This document shows, in pieces, positions 1 through 9,285 of a DNA stretch of 64,000 nucleotides. The notes under the pieces were generated by a model. The model made no database searches, had not been told where the DNA came from, and was given only the letters and a program-made list of their open reading frames with translations. The DNA is from Gammaproteobacteria bacterium (GTDB lineage Bacteria; Pseudomonadota; Gammaproteobacteria; UBA6186; Azoamicaceae), in contig JABDCL010000001.1 in assembly GCA_013288135.1 (NCBI GenBank), positions 124,001 through 188,000 on the forward strand. The letters run 5' to 3'. The position numbers and the translations under genes are program-made. The first letter of the stretch is position 1. Every line of letters starts with the position of its first letter.

Positions 1-516
1 TTGGAGACCAAAATGACGCGCTAAATCATCACTAGAAACCCAGGCAAGCATTGTCTGAAGACCATCATCAATTAATAAAACATTTGGATCTATGTGAGCT
101 TCTGACAACATGTAATCAACTATTTTCATTGATTCCCTTGCTTTTTCTTTTCCGGATGGAACTACATTGGATAAGATAGATTTAATGAGTACCATCCATA
201 CCGCAAATTGTAATGGTGTAGTAGATTGTAAGGGATCAAATCGACTCAAACCGGGTGGAGGTTCGTCTGGATATGGGTAGTGATTTAGAGTATTCAGGAA
301 TTGAAGGATCCACTCGTGCAAATCGCGCGGGTCTAGGCCCTGGTGGAATGGTGTTAGTGCCGCGCCTATGTTTATTGGATCATATTGCCACATATCAGCA
401 CCTGCTTCATGAGCTCGCTGCACATTATGAAGATTATTTGTTTTTATAGCCAAAAATAACGACCTTGTTAACTCGCTGCTTACTATGGGTACCATTGCTT
501 CTGGTGTTCCTGCCAT
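1..516 (-). CDS. Ankyrin-like protein, N-terminal part (runs off the left edge)
   Basis: Open reading frame of 172 codons that continues past the left edge, so only the N-terminus is visible. It starts at an ATG at 516, preceded by a very strong AGGAGGT ribosome site five bases upstream. The translation (MAGTPEAMVPIVSSELTRSL..) has ankyrin-like helix pairs: residues about 20-40 contain NNLHNVQRAHEAGADMW, and further on TPLQFAVW is followed by a helix and DPNVLL. No signal peptide is visible. Two other ankyrin genes in this window have similarly strong ribosome sites. Ankyrin proteins of intracellular gammaproteobacteria are often secreted effectors, but nothing here proves secretion. The ankyrin assignment is moderately sure; the function is unknown. 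Confidence 0.6.
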   Translation of the reverse strand, partial: MAGTPEAMVPIVSSELTRSLFLAIKTNNLHNVQRAHEAGADMWQYDPINIGAALTPFHQGLDPRDLHEWILQFLNTLNHYPYPDEPPPGLSRFDPLQSTTPLQFAVWMVLIKSILSNVVPSGKEKARESMKIVDYMLSEAHIDPNVLLIDDGLQTMLAWVSSDDLARHFGLQ

Positions 517-704
517 ATTACCTCCTAATAGATCTTTCGCAATTTAACTGATCCCTCAATAACAATCCGATAAAGTTTAAATCGTAATTTTTTTTAATAC
601 AACAATCACCCACCAATAAAAATTATTAATAAATTTAGAATTTTTTGAAAGTAATCTTTATAACAAAATTAATTCTATCATTAAATTATTACCAAGGTAA
701 TAAT

Positions 705-1667
705 TTAAAAAAGAACAAACTCATCAATTGCCTTTTCAACAGCTGCCATCAATTCTTCCCGTTTTCTATCACGTGCAGTGTTATCAAAAACAAGCATGAC
801 TTTTCCTACAGCATTACGTTTACAGTAAATCGCTTGATTTTGCCCTAGTGGAAGAATAATTCCATTTTTTTCTAAAGAATTTGGCACTGGATTACCCGCT
901 GCGATTAATTCTTTTAATATCTTTTCAGAAGGTATTTTTTCTCCCTTATGAATTTTATTTTCTAGATCTTGAGCTTTGATCTTAATAAATTTTTCTTTAG
1001 AGGGATCTTTCAACATAGAGACTAACGTATAAGCTGGTTTTACTTTAATTTCTAATTTGCTTGAAAATAATATTCTAATCCAATCATAATCAAATAATTC
1101 TGCCCCTTTAATCATACGAGATATAAGGCCTTGGGAAACGCCCATTGCTTTAGCCATTTCTGTTTGATTTTTAAAAACACCTGATTTCATTTGTTGTGAA
1201 AATGAAAAGGCACGTTCAAACTCCGAAATATCCTTCGAAAATGCATTTTCTGCATGCATGAGAACCATACATGTTTTATCATCAGCTTCAGTAATATGAG
1301 CCAGAAGTTTTCGATTTGGTATCACTGAACAAGAAAACCAACGTCTTACTCCATAAATTAATTCAAAATCATGATTAGGATCCCCATTAATTTTTCTGAC
1401 AAGCACAGGCATATTTTGACCCGTGTTTTGTATGGAGATCATTAAATCTCGGCAGCGTTCTATTGTAAGCCACGCCATATCACGGTTATGATATTTCCAA
1501 GGCTTACATCGACTCGGTTCTATTTCTACCATTAAAATATCTTTTTTTTCATCCCTTAAAAAACTAAGTTCCGTTCCAGAGGATTTCTCTTTAGAATGGT
1601 CTCTTTGAGTCGATAGTTTCGACTTTTCTTTTTTCAACTCCTCTAAATCTCTTATATCCGATGGCAT
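705..1667 (-). CDS. Orphan ParB/RepB-family DNA-binding protein
   Basis: A 320-residue protein of the ParB/RepB/Spo0J family, which binds centromere-like DNA in plasmid or chromosome partition. The N-terminal 45 residues are charged. The ParB core follows, with GVRRW at about 106-110 matching the GxRRxxA box, then the EN..SKDISEFERA segment at about 140-152. A helix-turn-helix (NQTEMAKAMGVSQGLISRMI) lies near 167-186. A good AGGAG site precedes the ATG. No ParA ATPase gene adjoins it, and the family arrangement is closer to plasmid RepB/ParB than to chromosomal ParB. It may be a relic of an integrated plasmid or island, or a regulator that has kept only DNA binding. Confidence 0.75.
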   Translation of the reverse strand: MPSDIRDLEELKKEKSKLSTQRDHSKEKSSGTELSFLRDEKKDILMVEIEPSRCKPWKYHNRDMAWLTIERCRDLMISIQNTGQNMPVLVRKINGDPNHDFELIYGVRRWFSCSVIPNRKLLAHITEADDKTCMVLMHAENAFSKDISEFERAFSFSQQMKSGVFKNQTEMAKAMGVSQGLISRMIKGAELFDYDWIRILFSSKLEIKVKPAYTLVSMLKDPSKEKFIKIKAQDLENKIHKGEKIPSEKILKELIAAGNPVPNSLEKNGIILPLGQNQAIYCKRNAVGKVMLVFDNTARDRKREELMAAVEKAIDEFVLF

Positions 1668-2110
1668 TAAATACTCCTAAAATCGATAATTTTGATTTAA
1701 ATATTTAAAATTTCCTGAAAACTACAGTAAAGTATTATTATGATAAGTTCAAGAAAAATATTTTTTAAGCTAAATCTTATGCTTGCTTTTTGGAAAAATT
1801 TAAATGAGAATTGAAATCGGTATATTTCTTCTTGTTGAATTTGATGCGTGATGGTCTCAAAATATCTTGGAGAAATATACCAAATTATTCCCAATTATTC
1901 TTTTGTATAAACTTGTATTAAAAAGGCTTCACAATAATTTTCACTTCTCAATATGTTTATAAACAGTCATAGGGATCCACTGAATAAAAATGGATTGCTT
2001 AATTCACTTCATGTTTTTTGCAACAAGCTAACCAAGAGGATTAGGCGTTCTTGCACATACAGGGGGTTTTCTGTAAGATAAAATCTCAAAATGAAGTTAT
2101 GTGCAAAAAC
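1668..2110. other. 443-bp AT-rich gap between parB-like gene and ypjD
   Basis: I see no convincing gene here. The short open frames in it lack ribosome sites and recognisable protein sequence. The right end holds a promoter-like sequence for ypjD, annotated separately. In E. coli ffh lies next to ypjD; no ffh remnant is visible here. Confidence 0.4.
2051..2079 (+). promoter_or_regulatory. Putative sigma-70 promoter for ypjD
   Basis: TTGCAC at 2051-2056, a 17-base spacer, and TAAGAT at 2074-2079. Transcription would start near 2086, which supports the ypjD start at 2111 over an upstream in-frame TTG at 2051. Seen by eye only. Confidence 0.4.
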
Positions 2111-2893
2111 ATGAGTTATATAACAATCTCCATTTACCTTTTTCTTGCAATAGCCCAAACTTTACACCTATATGGTAAGCTAACCTTTCCAAAAACCTTA
2201 CTTATCATTATCGGGTTGTGTGGCGTTAGTTTGCATGGCTTAATGCTTTATTATTGGATTGATACACCGCTTGGTCAAAATTTAAGTCTTAGTAATATTT
2301 TTTCTTTAGTTTTATGGGGTATGGCAATACTCACACTTTTAACCTCCTTAAAAAAACCTATTGAAAATCTAACCGTTTTTATTCTCCCCATGGCTGCATT
2401 TTCTATTCTAATAACACTCACCTACCCAGGAAATGATATTTTTCAGACTCGCCTTCACCCTGGCAGTCTTATTCACATTTTAATTTCCATTGTTGCTTTC
2501 AGTACCTTAGGAATGGCAGCTCTTCAAGCAACTCTGCTACACATGCAAAATCGTTTACTACGAAACAAACGACCTACATCTATTGTTAGGATTCTACCTC
2601 CCTTGCAAACAATGGAAAGTTTATTATTCCAAATAATAGGACTGGGTTTCATTTTACTTTCTGCTTCATTGGGCACCGCTTTTTTATTTTTAGATGATTT
2701 ATTTACAGTTTCACGTTTGCAAAAAATTATCTTATCATTTCTTGCTTGGGGATTATTTGCTACTCTTATCTATGGGCACTATCACTCAGGATGGCGAGGA
2801 CCTACTGCTGTGCGTTGGACTTTGTTTGGTGTAGGAATGTTAATTCTTTCTTACTTTGGTAGCAAACTAATATTTTTAAATCATTGGAATTAA
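2111..2893 (+). CDS. ypjD: YpjD-like inner-membrane protein, cytochrome c assembly (CcmC/CcsA) fold
   Basis: A 260-residue polytopic membrane protein, close to the 263 residues of E. coli YpjD. It has about eight hydrophobic segments from residue 5 (ISIYLFLAIAQTLHLYG) to the C-terminus. The segment HPGSLIHILISIVAFSTLGMAALQA matches the histidine-bearing helix of this family. YpjD belongs to the CcmC/CcsA superfamily, whose members handle haem, but its own role is not settled. I chose ATG 2111 because it gives the family length and lies downstream of the promoter-like sequence; its ribosome site is weak. The gene is followed 34 bases later by yfjD, the same pairing as in E. coli, so the two are probably co-transcribed. 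Confidence 0.8.
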   Translation: MSYITISIYLFLAIAQTLHLYGKLTFPKTLLIIIGLCGVSLHGLMLYYWIDTPLGQNLSLSNIFSLVLWGMAILTLLTSLKKPIENLTVFILPMAAFSILITLTYPGNDIFQTRLHPGSLIHILISIVAFSTLGMAALQATLLHMQNRLLRNKRPTSIVRILPPLQTMESLLFQIIGLGFILLSASLGTAFLFLDDLFTVSRLQKIILSFLAWGLFATLIYGHYHSGWRGPTAVRWTLFGVGMLILSYFGSKLIFLNHWN

Positions 2894-2927
2894 GTTGATT
2901 TATTGGAACTAAAAGGTTTATATCACT

Positions 2928-4226
2928 TTGGATCACATACATTTTGATGTCTCAAATGAGATTTTGTTTTTCTTTTTACTTCTAGCATTTTTATTGTGTG
3001 CCTTTTGCTCTGCCAGTGAAACTGGCGTTCTGTCACTCAATCGTTACAGGTTAAGACACCTCGCAAAAACAGATGCACGCGCAAAGCGAATCAGTAAATT
3101 ACTAGAACACCCAGATCGCCTTTTTGGTATTATTCTCATTGGAAATACGTTTGCAACAGCTGCAGGATCCAGCATTGCCAATGAAATTGGACAACGTTAC
3201 TTAGGTGATATTGGTATATTTATTTCACCTATTATTTTAACCATTGGTCTTCTTATTTTTTCTGAGGTTACACCTAAAACATTTGCAGCTATTAAACCTG
3301 AAGCAACTTCAAACTTTGTTTCTTATCCTCTCTCTATCATGCAATCGGCACTGTATCCTCTAGTATGGCTAGCAACAACTACCTCAAATTTATTATTAAG
3401 ACTTTTTGGGATCCATGTCAGCCAAAAACCCCATGATGCCTTAAACACAGAAGAATTAAGAACTATTGTGAATGAAGCCAGTGGTTTTGTCCCAAGTCGT
3501 CATCTAACCATGTTACTCAGCATTCTTGATCTCCAAAAAGTTCGAGTTGATCATATTATGATCCCTAGAAATGAAGTATTGGGCATCAATCTAGATGATG
3601 ATCAAGAAACTATTATCGAACGATTAAAAACAACTCAACATACCTTATTACCTGTATATCGTTCTGATCTCGATAACATTCAAGGGATCCTTCATACCCG
3701 TAATATTGTTAAAGTATTCGCAAGTAAAGAGCTTAATGAGCAAACTTTATCAGCCGCCATGGATGAACCCTATTTTATTCCCGAAGGGACTACCCTACAC
3801 ACTCAATTATTTAATTTCCAAAGAAACAAACGGCGCATGGCATTGGTGGTGGATGAATACGGCGACGTACTTGGATTAGTGACTCTAGAAGATATTCTAG
3901 AAGAAATTGTCGGAGAATTCACAACTGATGTTTCCAGTGAAATACAAGATGTGAAACCTCAAGAAGATGGATCATTTTTAGTAGAAGGCAGTGTCAGTGT
4001 CCGTGATTTAAATCGAACTCAGCACTGGGTACTACCCATTGAAGGACCCACAACTTTAAGTGGTCTTATTATTGAAACCTTAGAAGCTATTCCAGAACCA
4101 GGTACTTGTGTACTCATTAATGGCTACCCCGTTGAAGTAATCGAAATGAAAGAAAACACAGTGAAAACTGCAAGAATTTCCCCACGTCTTCCCGATCACA
4201 ATGAAAAAACTTCCGAAGAACATTAA
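2928..4226 (+). CDS. yfjD: YfjD/CorB-type transporter (DUF21, CBS pair, CorC_HlyC)
   Basis: A 432-residue inner-membrane protein of the HlyC/CorC (CNNM-related) family linked to magnesium and cobalt resistance. A DUF21 membrane domain occupies residues 1 to about 175, with SASETGVLSLNRYR at about 28-41 and the GNTFATAAGSSIANE segment. A pair of CBS domains follows from about 200 (VRVDHIMIPRNEV) to 335 (VDEYGDVLGLVTLEDILEEIVGE), then a C-terminal CorC_HlyC domain. The start is a TTG with no close ribosome site, so a slightly later start is possible. It runs downstream of ypjD and converges on the Dam-type gene, with only 15 bases between the two ends. A second, soluble CorC paralogue is at 48236. 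Confidence 0.88.
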   Translation: MDHIHFDVSNEILFFFLLLAFLLCAFCSASETGVLSLNRYRLRHLAKTDARAKRISKLLEHPDRLFGIILIGNTFATAAGSSIANEIGQRYLGDIGIFISPIILTIGLLIFSEVTPKTFAAIKPEATSNFVSYPLSIMQSALYPLVWLATTTSNLLLRLFGIHVSQKPHDALNTEELRTIVNEASGFVPSRHLTMLLSILDLQKVRVDHIMIPRNEVLGINLDDDQETIIERLKTTQHTLLPVYRSDLDNIQGILHTRNIVKVFASKELNEQTLSAAMDEPYFIPEGTTLHTQLFNFQRNKRRMALVVDEYGDVLGLVTLEDILEEIVGEFTTDVSSEIQDVKPQEDGSFLVEGSVSVRDLNRTQHWVLPIEGPTTLSGLIIETLEAIPEPGTCVLINGYPVEVIEMKENTVKTARISPRLPDHNEKTSEEH

Positions 4227-4241
4227 ATCATATAAAAACAA

Positions 4242-5054
4242 TTATAATTTTATTTTATCCCTAATGTCTTTCATAAAATTTGTCTTAAAACCCTTTAAGG
4301 CAAGCATTTCTAAGGCAGGTTGTCGATCTCCATTACACGCAATTTTTCTAGGTGCGGATACTATAAAAATTTTAAATTTAAGATCTTGATACAGTTCTAA
4401 TATTCTTTTGGTCGCTTGATTGGATGCAACAACAGGCCCCTTATGTTCAGAAAGCCATTTTGCCAATCTCAGCTGATCATCCCACGTAAAACCTTTAGCA
4501 TAATATTCGGTAAATTCCACATCGTAAGGAGGATCTGCATACAAAAATTCGTTGCCTTGAAGTTCCAAGTTTTGGAAATCACCCTGCATTAAATTCCAAT
4601 TTTTTAAGATCTCTTTATATTCAAAAAAATCTGTTTTATATTTAATACTTCTATGCTGACCAAAGGGGACATTAAATTCCCCTTGACTGTTAAAACGACA
4701 TAATCCGTTGTACCCTGTTCTAATTAAAAAATAAAATATACTTGCCGCTTCTGCGTTTCGATATTTATTATTACTGATCAATGTATTAAATTTATCTCGC
4801 ATTTCATAGTAAAAATCAGCATTATTCTTAAATTGATAGGGAATTTTAAGACCTTTTTTTACTTGTTTATAAAAATTAATCAAATGAACGTTTACATCAT
4901 TTAAAAGTGCTGATTCTGGATTTAATCCTAATGCAACAGCCATTCCCCCTATGAATGGCTCAACCAATTTTATTCCCTGGTGGGGTTCGAAGATCTTTTC
5001 AAGAATAGGCAGTAGCCAACGTTTACCACCCGCCCACTTTATTATTGGCTTCAA
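4242..5054 (-). CDS. dam: DNA adenine methyltransferase (Dam/D12 class)
   Basis: A 270-residue N6-adenine methylase of the alpha/D12 class. Family features are the SAM-binding IIKWAGGKRWLLP at 4-16, the EPFIGGMAV segment at 32-40 (F-x-G type motif), and the catalytic YADPPYDVEF at 172-181 (DPPY). Length matches E. coli Dam (278). The start is a TTG with AAAGGA upstream. Target GATC is expected from the family but not shown by this sequence. No restriction enzyme gene adjoins it, so it is more likely a solitary Dam for repair or regulation than half of a restriction system. It sits just downstream of tRNA-Ser, in the same direction. Confidence 0.85.
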   Translation of the reverse strand: MKPIIKWAGGKRWLLPILEKIFEPHQGIKLVEPFIGGMAVALGLNPESALLNDVNVHLINFYKQVKKGLKIPYQFKNNADFYYEMRDKFNTLISNNKYRNAEAASIFYFLIRTGYNGLCRFNSQGEFNVPFGQHRSIKYKTDFFEYKEILKNWNLMQGDFQNLELQGNEFLYADPPYDVEFTEYYAKGFTWDDQLRLAKWLSEHKGPVVASNQATKRILELYQDLKFKIFIVSAPRKIACNGDRQPALEMLALKGFKTNFMKDIRDKIKL

Positions 5055-5075
5055 TCAATATTCCTTTAAAAAATA

Positions 5076-5163
<88 letters not shown>

Positions 5164-5206
5164 GATTTAAGAGACATCTTCATGAGGGTGAGAGAACAAT
5201 ACTCCC

Positions 5207-5398
5207 TTACCCCTCCGGAATGCAATATTGATCGCTAAAAGGTTCCGGGTGTAATTCTTTAGGGATCTGTAATGGCTTGCCCGTTTTAGCTTTTTCATAA
5301 TCTTTAGCATTATCACGGATCCAACTCCCATTGGAACACCCCGCTAATCCTACAACTGTTAATCCTAAAACAAAAATTAGAGTAATTATTTTTCTCAC
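5207..5398 (-). CDS. bamC: Very short BamC-like lipoprotein (N-terminal lasso only)
   Basis: A 63-residue lipoprotein. The signal peptide ends in the lipobox LAGC, so Cys20 would be lipidated. The mature part reads DYEKAKTGKPLQIPKEL, then FSDQYCIPEG. This resembles the unstructured N-terminal segment of BamC, which wraps around BamD in the outer-membrane assembly complex. The two globular helix-grip domains of BamC (E. coli protein about 340 residues) are absent; the stop follows directly. The gene overlaps the dapA stop by four bases, the E. coli dapA-bamC order, which supports the identification. It could be a natural minimal BamC or a truncated one; there is no open frame downstream that continues the protein. 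Confidence 0.65.
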   Translation of the reverse strand: MRKIITLIFVLGLTVVGLAGCSNGSWIRDNAKDYEKAKTGKPLQIPKELHPEPFSDQYCIPEG

Positions 5399-6270
5399 AA
5401 CAACCCAACCTCCTTCATAGCCTCTTTAACAACAGAACGATTTTTTTCTGAAAGCGGTGTCAAGGGTAAACGAATGCCCTCTTCAATCAATCCCATTTGA
5501 TGCATAACCCATTTGACAGGAATAGGATTCGCCTCAACTATCAAAGCTTTGTGCAACTGCATAATAGGCGTATTGATTTCACCCGCTCGTTTGAAATCTC
5601 CTGCCAATGCTGCCTTACACATCTCATGCATCTTTTTTGGTACAACATTAGAAGAAATAGAAATTACCCCTTTTCCACCTTGCAATATAAAAGCTAAAGC
5701 ACTGGGATCATCTCCACTCAATAAAACGAAAGAATCCCCACAAATTTCTTTTAATGCTCGCCCCCTTGCTAAATCGCCAGTCGCCTCTTTTAATCCCACA
5801 ATATTTGAAAGATGGGACAATCTTTCGACCGTTGCTGGTAATAAATCACATTGAGTGCGTCCTGGCACATTGTAGAGTATCTGAGGGATTGGAACAGCTT
5901 CAGCAACCGCCTTAAAATGTTGATATAAACCCTCTTGTGTTGGTTTATTGTAATATGGGGTTACTAATATACATGCATCCACCCCCAATTTCATCGCTTC
6001 TTCTGTTCTGTGAATGGTTTCCATCGTTGAGTAAGTACCAGTCCCTGCAATAACCGGAATTTGACCAGAAGCAACTTCTAACACTGTTTCAATCACTTTC
6101 AGTTTTTCTTTATTTGTCGTAGTGGGACTCTCACCCGTTGTGCCATTCACAACAATAGCATCAGTACCCTGATCTAAATGAAGTTTTACCAATTTTCGTA
6201 AACAAGTGATATCCAGTTCACCTGTTTTAGTCATGGGAGTTACTAGTGCGACAATGCTTCCCTGAAACAT
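5395..6270 (-). CDS. dapA: 4-hydroxy-tetrahydrodipicolinate synthase
   Basis: A 291-residue enzyme that condenses pyruvate with aspartate semialdehyde, the first committed step to diaminopimelate and lysine. The TIM-barrel signatures are intact: NGTTGESPT near 42-50 holds the active-site threonines, YNVPGRTQCD near 133-142 the catalytic tyrosine and the carboxylate-binding arginine, and GLKEATGDL near 159-167 the Schiff-base lysine. Length equals the E. coli enzyme (292). The start has a GAGAGGA site. It is the first gene of a dapA-bamC pair and is divergent from gcvR, as in E. coli. Confidence 0.97.
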   Translation of the reverse strand: MFQGSIVALVTPMTKTGELDITCLRKLVKLHLDQGTDAIVVNGTTGESPTTTNKEKLKVIETVLEVASGQIPVIAGTGTYSTMETIHRTEEAMKLGVDACILVTPYYNKPTQEGLYQHFKAVAEAVPIPQILYNVPGRTQCDLLPATVERLSHLSNIVGLKEATGDLARGRALKEICGDSFVLLSGDDPSALAFILQGGKGVISISSNVVPKKMHEMCKAALAGDFKRAGEINTPIMQLHKALIVEANPIPVKWVMHQMGLIEEGIRLPLTPLSEKNRSVVKEAMKEVGLL

Positions 6271-6317
6271 AAATGATCCTCTCTTTAAGGCTATGATAAT
6301 AGTGAAAATAGGTCTGA

Positions 6318-6343
6318 GGTGTCAAATTTGACATTGGACATTA
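6318..6343. repeat. Half copy of the GGTGTCAAATCTTGACATT palindrome family
   Basis: GGTGTCAAATTTGACATTGG and the following ACATTA match one arm of the long palindromes at 10368, 27952 and 29319, with one base missing in the middle. No second arm follows; instead comes a short CAGGGGCCTG palindrome and TCCCC. It lies in the dapA-gcvR intergenic region. Confidence 0.6.
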
Positions 6344-6488
6344 GTAGAGGCAGGGGCCTGTCCCCCTTTCTCTTTATCAGATAATATGAGATTTTACACG
6401 CATTAAGATTTAAATTTAACCCCAAATAATCCAACAAAAAAACCCTGAATTTGGTAGACTATTAAGTTAAAGGGAGGGTTTAATAAAC

Positions 6489-7025
6489 ATGATCCCAAAT
6501 CATAATTATTTAATAGTTTCAGTCGTAAGTCCCAACCATACAGACGTCATCAGTGAGTTATCACGTGCATCTACACAATATGGTTGTAACTTATTGAATA
6601 TTGAAGTAAACACACTGGGCACAGAGCTCTCTGCTGTTTTCTTTCTTTCTGGCAATTGGGGTGCAATTGCTAAAATGGAGGCAGCCATTCCTGCCTTAGA
6701 ACAACGTTTAGATTTAACCACTATCGTCCGCCGTACCAGTGAACCTCCCCTTAATGGTCAATGGATGTCCTATAGTCTGCAATTAGTCGCAATTGATCGC
6801 ATAGGAATTTTAAATGGGTTATCCGACTTTCTTTCAAAAATGTCAATCCCCATTGAGCACGTCTCGGCTCACACTTATACAGGTCCGTCAAACACGCAGA
6901 TGGTTTCTATGATCCTTAAAATCAAAGTATCTGATAAAATGCATCTTGCTTCACTGCGTGAAAAATTGATGAGTTATTGTGATGATAACAATCTAGATGC
7001 TTTTATAGAACCCGCACGACATTAG
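6489..7025 (+). CDS. gcvR: GcvR-like protein with two ACT domains
   Basis: A 178-residue protein with two tandem ACT regulatory domains, at about 5-85 (YLIVSVVSPNHTDVISELSRA) and 95-170 (LQLVAIDRIGILNGLSDFL). Its length and architecture match E. coli GcvR (190), the repressor partner of the glycine-cleavage activator GcvA. The position next to and divergent from dapA is the E. coli arrangement. No glycine cleavage genes are in the window, so its target here is unknown. A GGGAGG site lies upstream of the ATG. Confidence 0.8.
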   Translation: MIPNHNYLIVSVVSPNHTDVISELSRASTQYGCNLLNIEVNTLGTELSAVFFLSGNWGAIAKMEAAIPALEQRLDLTTIVRRTSEPPLNGQWMSYSLQLVAIDRIGILNGLSDFLSKMSIPIEHVSAHTYTGPSNTQMVSMILKIKVSDKMHLASLREKLMSYCDDNNLDAFIEPARH

Positions 7026-7029
7026 TATT

Positions 7030-7078
7030 CCTTCTCCCGTTTCACGGGAGAAGGTGGTGCGTAGCACCGGATGAGGGC
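7030..7078. repeat. REP-like double hairpin between gcvR and aspS
   Basis: A perfect 11-bp stem with a three-base loop (CCTTCTCCCGT / ACGGGAGAAGG, 7030-7054) is followed by a smaller GGTGC-GTA-GCACC hairpin at 7056-7068 and GGATGAGGG. It fills the space between the two converging stop codons. It resembles REP-type elements and could serve as a terminator for both genes, although there is no clear T run. Confidence 0.65.
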
Positions 7079-8869
7079 TTAAATTACCTCTGTTTTCTCA
7101 AGCCGCGTTCTGATCCCAAGTTCTCGTAATTGTTCTGGTTCAACCGTAGAAGGTGCAGAGGTTAATGGGCAAAACGCCGTTTGCGTTTTAGGGAAGGCAA
7201 TCACATCGCGAATAGAAGCCGAACCCGTCATCAACATCGCAAGCCTATCTATTCCAAAGGCTATCCCTCCGTGTGGTGGACACCCAAATTTTAGTGCATC
7301 CAATAAAAATCCAAATTTTAGTTTGGCCTGTTCCTCTGTAATGCCCAAGACGCGAAATACGGCTTGCTGAATATCGGCCTTATGAATACGAATCGAACCA
7401 CCACCCAATTCAGTGCCATTTAAAACCATGTCATACGCGATTGAAGAACAAGCGCCGGGATCACGTTCTAATTCTATCGGACTTTCTGCAAGAGGCATGG
7501 TAAAAGGATGATGCACCGGTTGCCAATGCCCACCCGTTGGATCTCGCTGAAACATCGGAAAATCTACTACCCACAGAAATTTCCACTGACCCTGTAATAA
7601 TCCCAAATCTTGACCCAGTTTGTTGCGCAGTGCACTTAAGGAATCATTCACCACTCTGGCCTTATCTGCACCAAAGAAAAGAATATCCCCTGTTTGAGCT
7701 TGGACGCGATCCAAAATAGCCTCAATCACATCGTCTGGTAAAAATTTAAGAATGGGCGATTGTAAACCTTCTCGCCCTTCTGCTCGATTGTTCACTTTTA
7801 CATAAGCCAAGCCTTTCGCACCAAATAATGAGACAAAATTTGTATAGTCATCAATTTCTTTACGAGAAAGACGTTCACCCCCATTCGGTACCCGGATCAC
7901 AGCCACACGACCCTCGGGATCAAGTGCAGGTCCTGCAAAAACTTTAAATTCGACATTTTTAACAAGATCAGCGATTTCTACCAATTCAAGAGGATTGCGC
8001 AAATCAGGTCTATCGATACCAAATCGATTCATCGCCTCTTGATATGACATCCTTAGAAAAGGATTGGGAAGTTCAACTTTAAGCAATTCTAAAAACAGTT
8101 TTCGGACCATGTCCTCCATCAATTCCATGATGGCGTTTTCATCTAAAAATGACGTCTCGATATCAAGTTGAGTAAATTCCGGTTGGCGATCGGCGCGTAA
8201 ATCCTCATCTCGAAAACACCTTGCTATTTGGTAATACCGATCAATCCCTGCGATCATCAACAATTGTTTAAATAGTTGAGGGGATTGTGGTAATGCAAAA
8301 AAAGAACCCGGGTAAGTCCGACTGGGAACCAAATAATCTCTTGCTCCTTCAGGCGTTGCTTTGGTTAAAATGGGTGTTTCGATATCCAAAAATCCATGAT
8401 TATCTAAAAATTCTCGCAAAATACGGACTAATTCAGTACGAAATTTTAGGCGTTGGAAAGTATCCGGACGACGTAAGTCCAAATAACGATAGCGTAATCG
8501 AACTTCTTCACTGACGGTTTGATGTTCATCTGGATAAAAGGGCGGAGGCTCAGAAGCATTTAAAATTTCAAGCTCAGAAGCAACCAGTTCAATCTTACCT
8601 GTTGGAGAAATTTCATTTTCTGTGCCTGCAGGTCGTTTTCTTACTTCTCCCAGTATACGAACAACATACTCTTTTCGAATTTTCTCTGCTGTCGCAAATA
8701 AATCAGCAGAAGCCTCTGGTGCAAAAACAGTTTGGATAAGACCCGTTCTATCACGGATTTCTAAAAATATTAATCCCCCTAAATCTCGACGATAATGCAC
8801 CCAACCACAAACAGTTACTTTCTTCCCAATATGGGACTCTCTCAGTTCACCACAATAATAAGTACGCAT
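7079..8869 (-). CDS. aspS: Aspartyl-tRNA synthetase
   Basis: A 596-residue class II synthetase that charges tRNA-Asp. It has the anticodon-binding OB fold at the N-terminus ([13 protein letters not shown]), motif 2 with [18 protein letters not shown] near 218-235, the bacterial GAD insertion domain, and motif 3 [15 protein letters not shown] near 530-544. Length matches bacterial AspRS (590 in E. coli). I use ATG 8869 instead of the adjacent upstream TTG. Whether it is discriminating or also charges tRNA-Asn cannot be told without knowing if gatCAB is present. It follows the FmdB-like gene on the same strand, 21 bases apart. Confidence 0.97.
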   Translation of the reverse strand: MRTYYCGELRESHIGKKVTVCGWVHYRRDLGGLIFLEIRDRTGLIQTVFAPEASADLFATAEKIRKEYVVRILGEVRKRPAGTENEISPTGKIELVASELEILNASEPPPFYPDEHQTVSEEVRLRYRYLDLRRPDTFQRLKFRTELVRILREFLDNHGFLDIETPILTKATPEGARDYLVPSRTYPGSFFALPQSPQLFKQLLMIAGIDRYYQIARCFRDEDLRADRQPEFTQLDIETSFLDENAIMELMEDMVRKLFLELLKVELPNPFLRMSYQEAMNRFGIDRPDLRNPLELVEIADLVKNVEFKVFAGPALDPEGRVAVIRVPNGGERLSRKEIDDYTNFVSLFGAKGLAYVKVNNRAEGREGLQSPILKFLPDDVIEAILDRVQAQTGDILFFGADKARVVNDSLSALRNKLGQDLGLLQGQWKFLWVVDFPMFQRDPTGGHWQPVHHPFTMPLAESPIELERDPGACSSIAYDMVLNGTELGGGSIRIHKADIQQAVFRVLGITEEQAKLKFGFLLDALKFGCPPHGGIAFGIDRLAMLMTGSASIRDVIAFPKTQTAFCPLTSAPSTVEPEQLRELGIRTRLEKTEVI

Positions 8870-8890
8870 CAAAATTTCCTATACTAAATT

Positions 8891-9262
8891 TTATTCCTCA
8901 ACTTTCGTCGCTGTCGAAGACGTTGAGGTTGTTGAAGTGCTGGATTTATCACTTGCTTTATCCGCCGTTTGGGCATCAGTTTTCGAAATGGATTGTGTTT
9001 CTTTTGCGCGGCTCCCTGTATCCGTCCCACTATTTTCAGTGGTATCCGTATCCGCCTTAGCTAAATTTTTCTTGCTATCTCCTCCTTTAAAATCGGTTTC
9101 ATACCAACCCTCTCCCTTTAATCGAAATCCAGAACGGGAAACCAACTTGATCAAAGAATGATTTTTACAGGCTGAACACAGAGTTAAAGGCTGATCTGAA
9201 ATTTTTTGAAAAGCCTCTACAATTTCACCGCAGTTCGTACACTGATATTCATATATTGGCAT
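8891..9262 (-). CDS. FmdB-type zinc-ribbon protein
   Basis: A 123-residue protein. Residues 1-45 are an FmdB/CxxC zinc ribbon (MPIYEYQCTNCG, then CSACKN), expected to bind zinc through four cysteines. The rest, from about 60, is a low-complexity Ser/Thr/Lys/Asp tail (TSTTSTSSTATKVEE at the end), probably disordered. Proteins of this type often lie just upstream of aspS in proteobacteria, as here, but their role is not established. Confidence 0.8.
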   Translation of the reverse strand: MPIYEYQCTNCGEIVEAFQKISDQPLTLCSACKNHSLIKLVSRSGFRLKGEGWYETDFKGGDSKKNLAKADTDTTENSGTDTGSRAKETQSISKTDAQTADKASDKSSTSTTSTSSTATKVEE

Positions 9263-9285
9263 AAAACAACCTCACCAAAATATCT

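Noticed and set aside
6271-6488. A lysine riboswitch before dapA.
   Set aside because: The leader is short, and contains a repeat remnant instead of the conserved aptamer core.
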